A stretch of DNA of 64,000 nt from Lineus longissimus. Its lineage: Eukaryota > Nemertea > Pilidiophora > Heteronemertea > Lineidae. The stretch is taken from assembly GCF_910592395.1 (NCBI RefSeq), contig NC_088308.1, positions 22,213,501-22,277,500 on the forward strand, given 5' to 3'. The notes beneath the pieces were generated by a model that did not search any database, had not been told where the DNA came from, and saw only the letters and a program-made list of their open reading frames with translations. Numbering within the stretch: position 1 is the stretch's first letter; each line of letters starts with the position of its first letter. Below, piece after piece: positions 62,009-64,000 of this stretch. A program made the translations under genes and the position numbers.

Positions 62009-64000
62009 GTAAGTTCATGCATTGTTTTCCGTAAAAATCAGTGAGCATAAAAAGGCAATTTAAGTGTCAAATTTGACCTGACTAATTACACAATTTGTCT
62101 TGGAACAAACTCTCAAATAAGAAAAAAATGGCACTAAACTTTCTTAAAGATGAAGAAGTCAGTTTCTTTTCATTAAGCAATAAACCCGCGCATCTTTGAC
62201 GCATTACCTTCAAACAAAATCGACACCCCTAAAGAATCACCAATTTAAAAGTCATCAATTTCTATCCGGCAATTACTATAGGGCAAGAATATCGCCATGT
62301 CAGCAGTAATTTCATTTTTACTACGTTACGATATTGCATCGGTTTTTCCGCTCAAATTTAAGTTGCGTATTATCAGAGTGCGTGACAGAATAAATGAATT
62401 GCTTTAGAGTGGTTTGCGCTGTAACTGATATCTCCAGCATCTTCTGCCATGAAGAATGAACCCATTAACATATTCTAAATCACCCGACCCGTCTAAATCT
62501 CGCGACGAAAACGCATAAATATCTCTGTTTATTTTTCATTAAGGATATGATTCATCTTCAACTAGTGAATGCAAACTTGAAGAAGCACATTAAACATTCT
62601 TTGTGGTGGTGAACCACGACACAATACGTGTGATGATTCCGTGTGTGGAATAGGAAATCTAAAGATGGTTTTCCACATAAATATTAATCTTTCTGTCAGT
62701 TTATCGCGGGTTTTTTTGGTCGTATTTCCTTATTTGTCATAAGTGTAACTCTTGAGGAATCCCTGGAGTTTGACAGGTTGATGGCAGATTACGTCGTCAA
62801 CCATCATTTCATATGTTTGAAATGGAGAAAAAGAAAGAAACTAGCTCGTTCTTTTTTCTCGGTCTAGTAATTGTGAGATGGTGTGCTCGTCTGTTCCCTG
62901 CTGTGTTTTCTCCAAAATATAATGCAATTTTCACTAATGTCAAGAGGAAGATTCTCTAGAAAGAAGTCTGTTGGCTTAAAATAGTATTGACGTAAGTAGT
63001 AGTTAGGAGGACCAAGTCTATAGACCTATATTCATTAGTCAACGATCTTTGCAATGTCCCCCGCCATATGAACTAGTGCATAAGTGGCAGATGAGACACA
63101 GGTGTCTCATAGCACATTAACAATAAAACATTGAGATACCTTTAAACAACAATCACATGCAAATAAATACATGTTTTTACTCATCAAGAGATCTCTAGCT
63201 CTAATTTCCTTGTATCAAAATTACTGCAAACATTTCTTTCAAATTTTTTTTTTTTTATTTCGTTATTTTTGGGTGACATCGTAGACTGTGGTGACAACAT
63301 TTCACCTTACGTACTTTAAGGTGGGGATATTTGGCCTACTAACGAATCAACATTAACTGTATCACATCAGCATTGCCTAACCTTAGTTCACCTCGAGCCC
63401 GGGTGCACCTTTGTATCATATACCAAGGCGGATGGCCTCTTCCAGTCGTGCATTGAGCCTCCGCCACAGTGGGCCGCCGCCTCTACCCAGCACACAACGA
63501 GCATGTCAGAGGTACTATTGTCGTGTTGTTCATTTTCGAAGCTGGCAGATGGTAGGAAAGAATGGGGATCATTCTATGCTGCTGCAGGGTCCCTGTTGGC
63601 AGCCACCAGCGCATAATTTGTCACTACAAACGTATAGTCCACGAATGAGATATTAGCCATTAGCAAAAGCGCCAATTATTGAGAACATATATTTTCATGA
63701 ATAAACTTTTTCCACTGGCGTGGTTTTCAAAAGACCCAATCTCGGCTAATGACAGTCTGCCATGGTGAGAGTCATTTAACAGTGAACGCACCGCCGATCT
63801 GGAGATTGCTCATATTTGGGGTCCCAGGGGTAGGGGTTGAGCAGCGTTACGGCAACGCCGTCTCATATTGTGTAAGCCCCTCTGGGGTATACTAGTTTAA
63901 TGAGAATATGTTGCCAGATGAGTTTTAAGGACACATTGAAGGCACTGGTACAACGAAACCCGTACAATCGAGTCTACATCTCCGTTTGTTAGTTGACGAT
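62009..64000. other. 3' region; cytoplasmic-tail exon not resolved
   Basis: Three phase-0 candidates follow acceptor-like sites. At 62,701 (aatctttctgtcag) a 55-codon frame ends at about 62,870 but starts with a hydrophobic run unlike a tail. At 63,377 (attgcctaaccttag) an 89-codon basic, Ser/Pro-rich frame ends at 63,656. At 62,437 a frame of only four codons follows tatctccag. None shows the basic start usual after TM7, so none is annotated as CDS. The segment 63,395-63,600 is locally GC-rich compared with its surroundings. Confidence 0.35.

Noticed and set aside
62701-62870. 55-codon frame after TTTCTGTCAG as the receptor tail
   Set aside because: It begins with a strongly hydrophobic run right after TM7, unlike the charged start of class B2 tails; left only as a candidate.

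Overview
The window looks like nuclear DNA from an invertebrate metazoan, possibly marine. It is AT-rich with short exons (42-345 bp), GT-AG introns of about 0.1-5 kb, no operons, many decayed repeats and a Tc1/mariner transposon. The species cannot be fixed from sequence alone. The palindrome TACATGTA is strikingly frequent, which is a lineage clue but not a diagnosis.

Layout. Positions 1-15.3 kb: no recognisable gene; short repeats and hairpins only. Positions 15,307-16,969: a complete Sleeping Beauty-type Tc1 element on the minus strand, flanked by TA, with about 224-bp terminal inverted repeats of IR/DR type and a 340-codon DD34E transposase broken by one in-frame TAA. Positions 17-35 kb: mostly non-coding, with several diverged duplications (18.4/19.1 kb, 17.2/17.45 kb, 29.45/29.64 kb) and a few unassigned open frames (23.5-24.0 kb and 31.3-31.6 kb are the most protein-like).

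Positions 35,177-62,008 (+) carry one large multi-exon gene that I reconstructed by hand: 23 exons, each with consensus acceptor and donor and all joining in compatible phase to give one uninterrupted frame of 967 codons. The order is signal peptide, EGF-like module, pentraxin/laminin-G-3-like domain (2 exons), Cys-rich linker, hormone-receptor (HormR) domain (2 exons), GAIN domain, GPS motif and seven transmembrane segments. This is an adhesion GPCR (class B2). The pentraxin-type ectodomain resembles the ADGRD (GPR133/GPR144) group, but the EGF module makes the assignment tentative. The final C-terminal exon is not identified and may lie beyond or near the right edge (62.0-64.0 kb).

Most notable: (1) the GPS has its four Cys and two Trp, but the cleavage tripeptide reads H-P-G rather than H-L-T/S, so the receptor is predicted not to self-cleave; (2) the 3' end of the first pentraxin exon together with its splice donor is amplified as a 76-bp tandem array running into the intron, and a second exon of the same gene has a 64-bp-offset copy of its 3' end in the next intron; (3) intron 1 holds an inverted array of diverged ~210-bp repeats; (4) the nearly intact SB-like transposon appears young. 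No convincing tRNA, rRNA, CRISPR or operon-like feature was seen, and I did not find a wholly new biological system.
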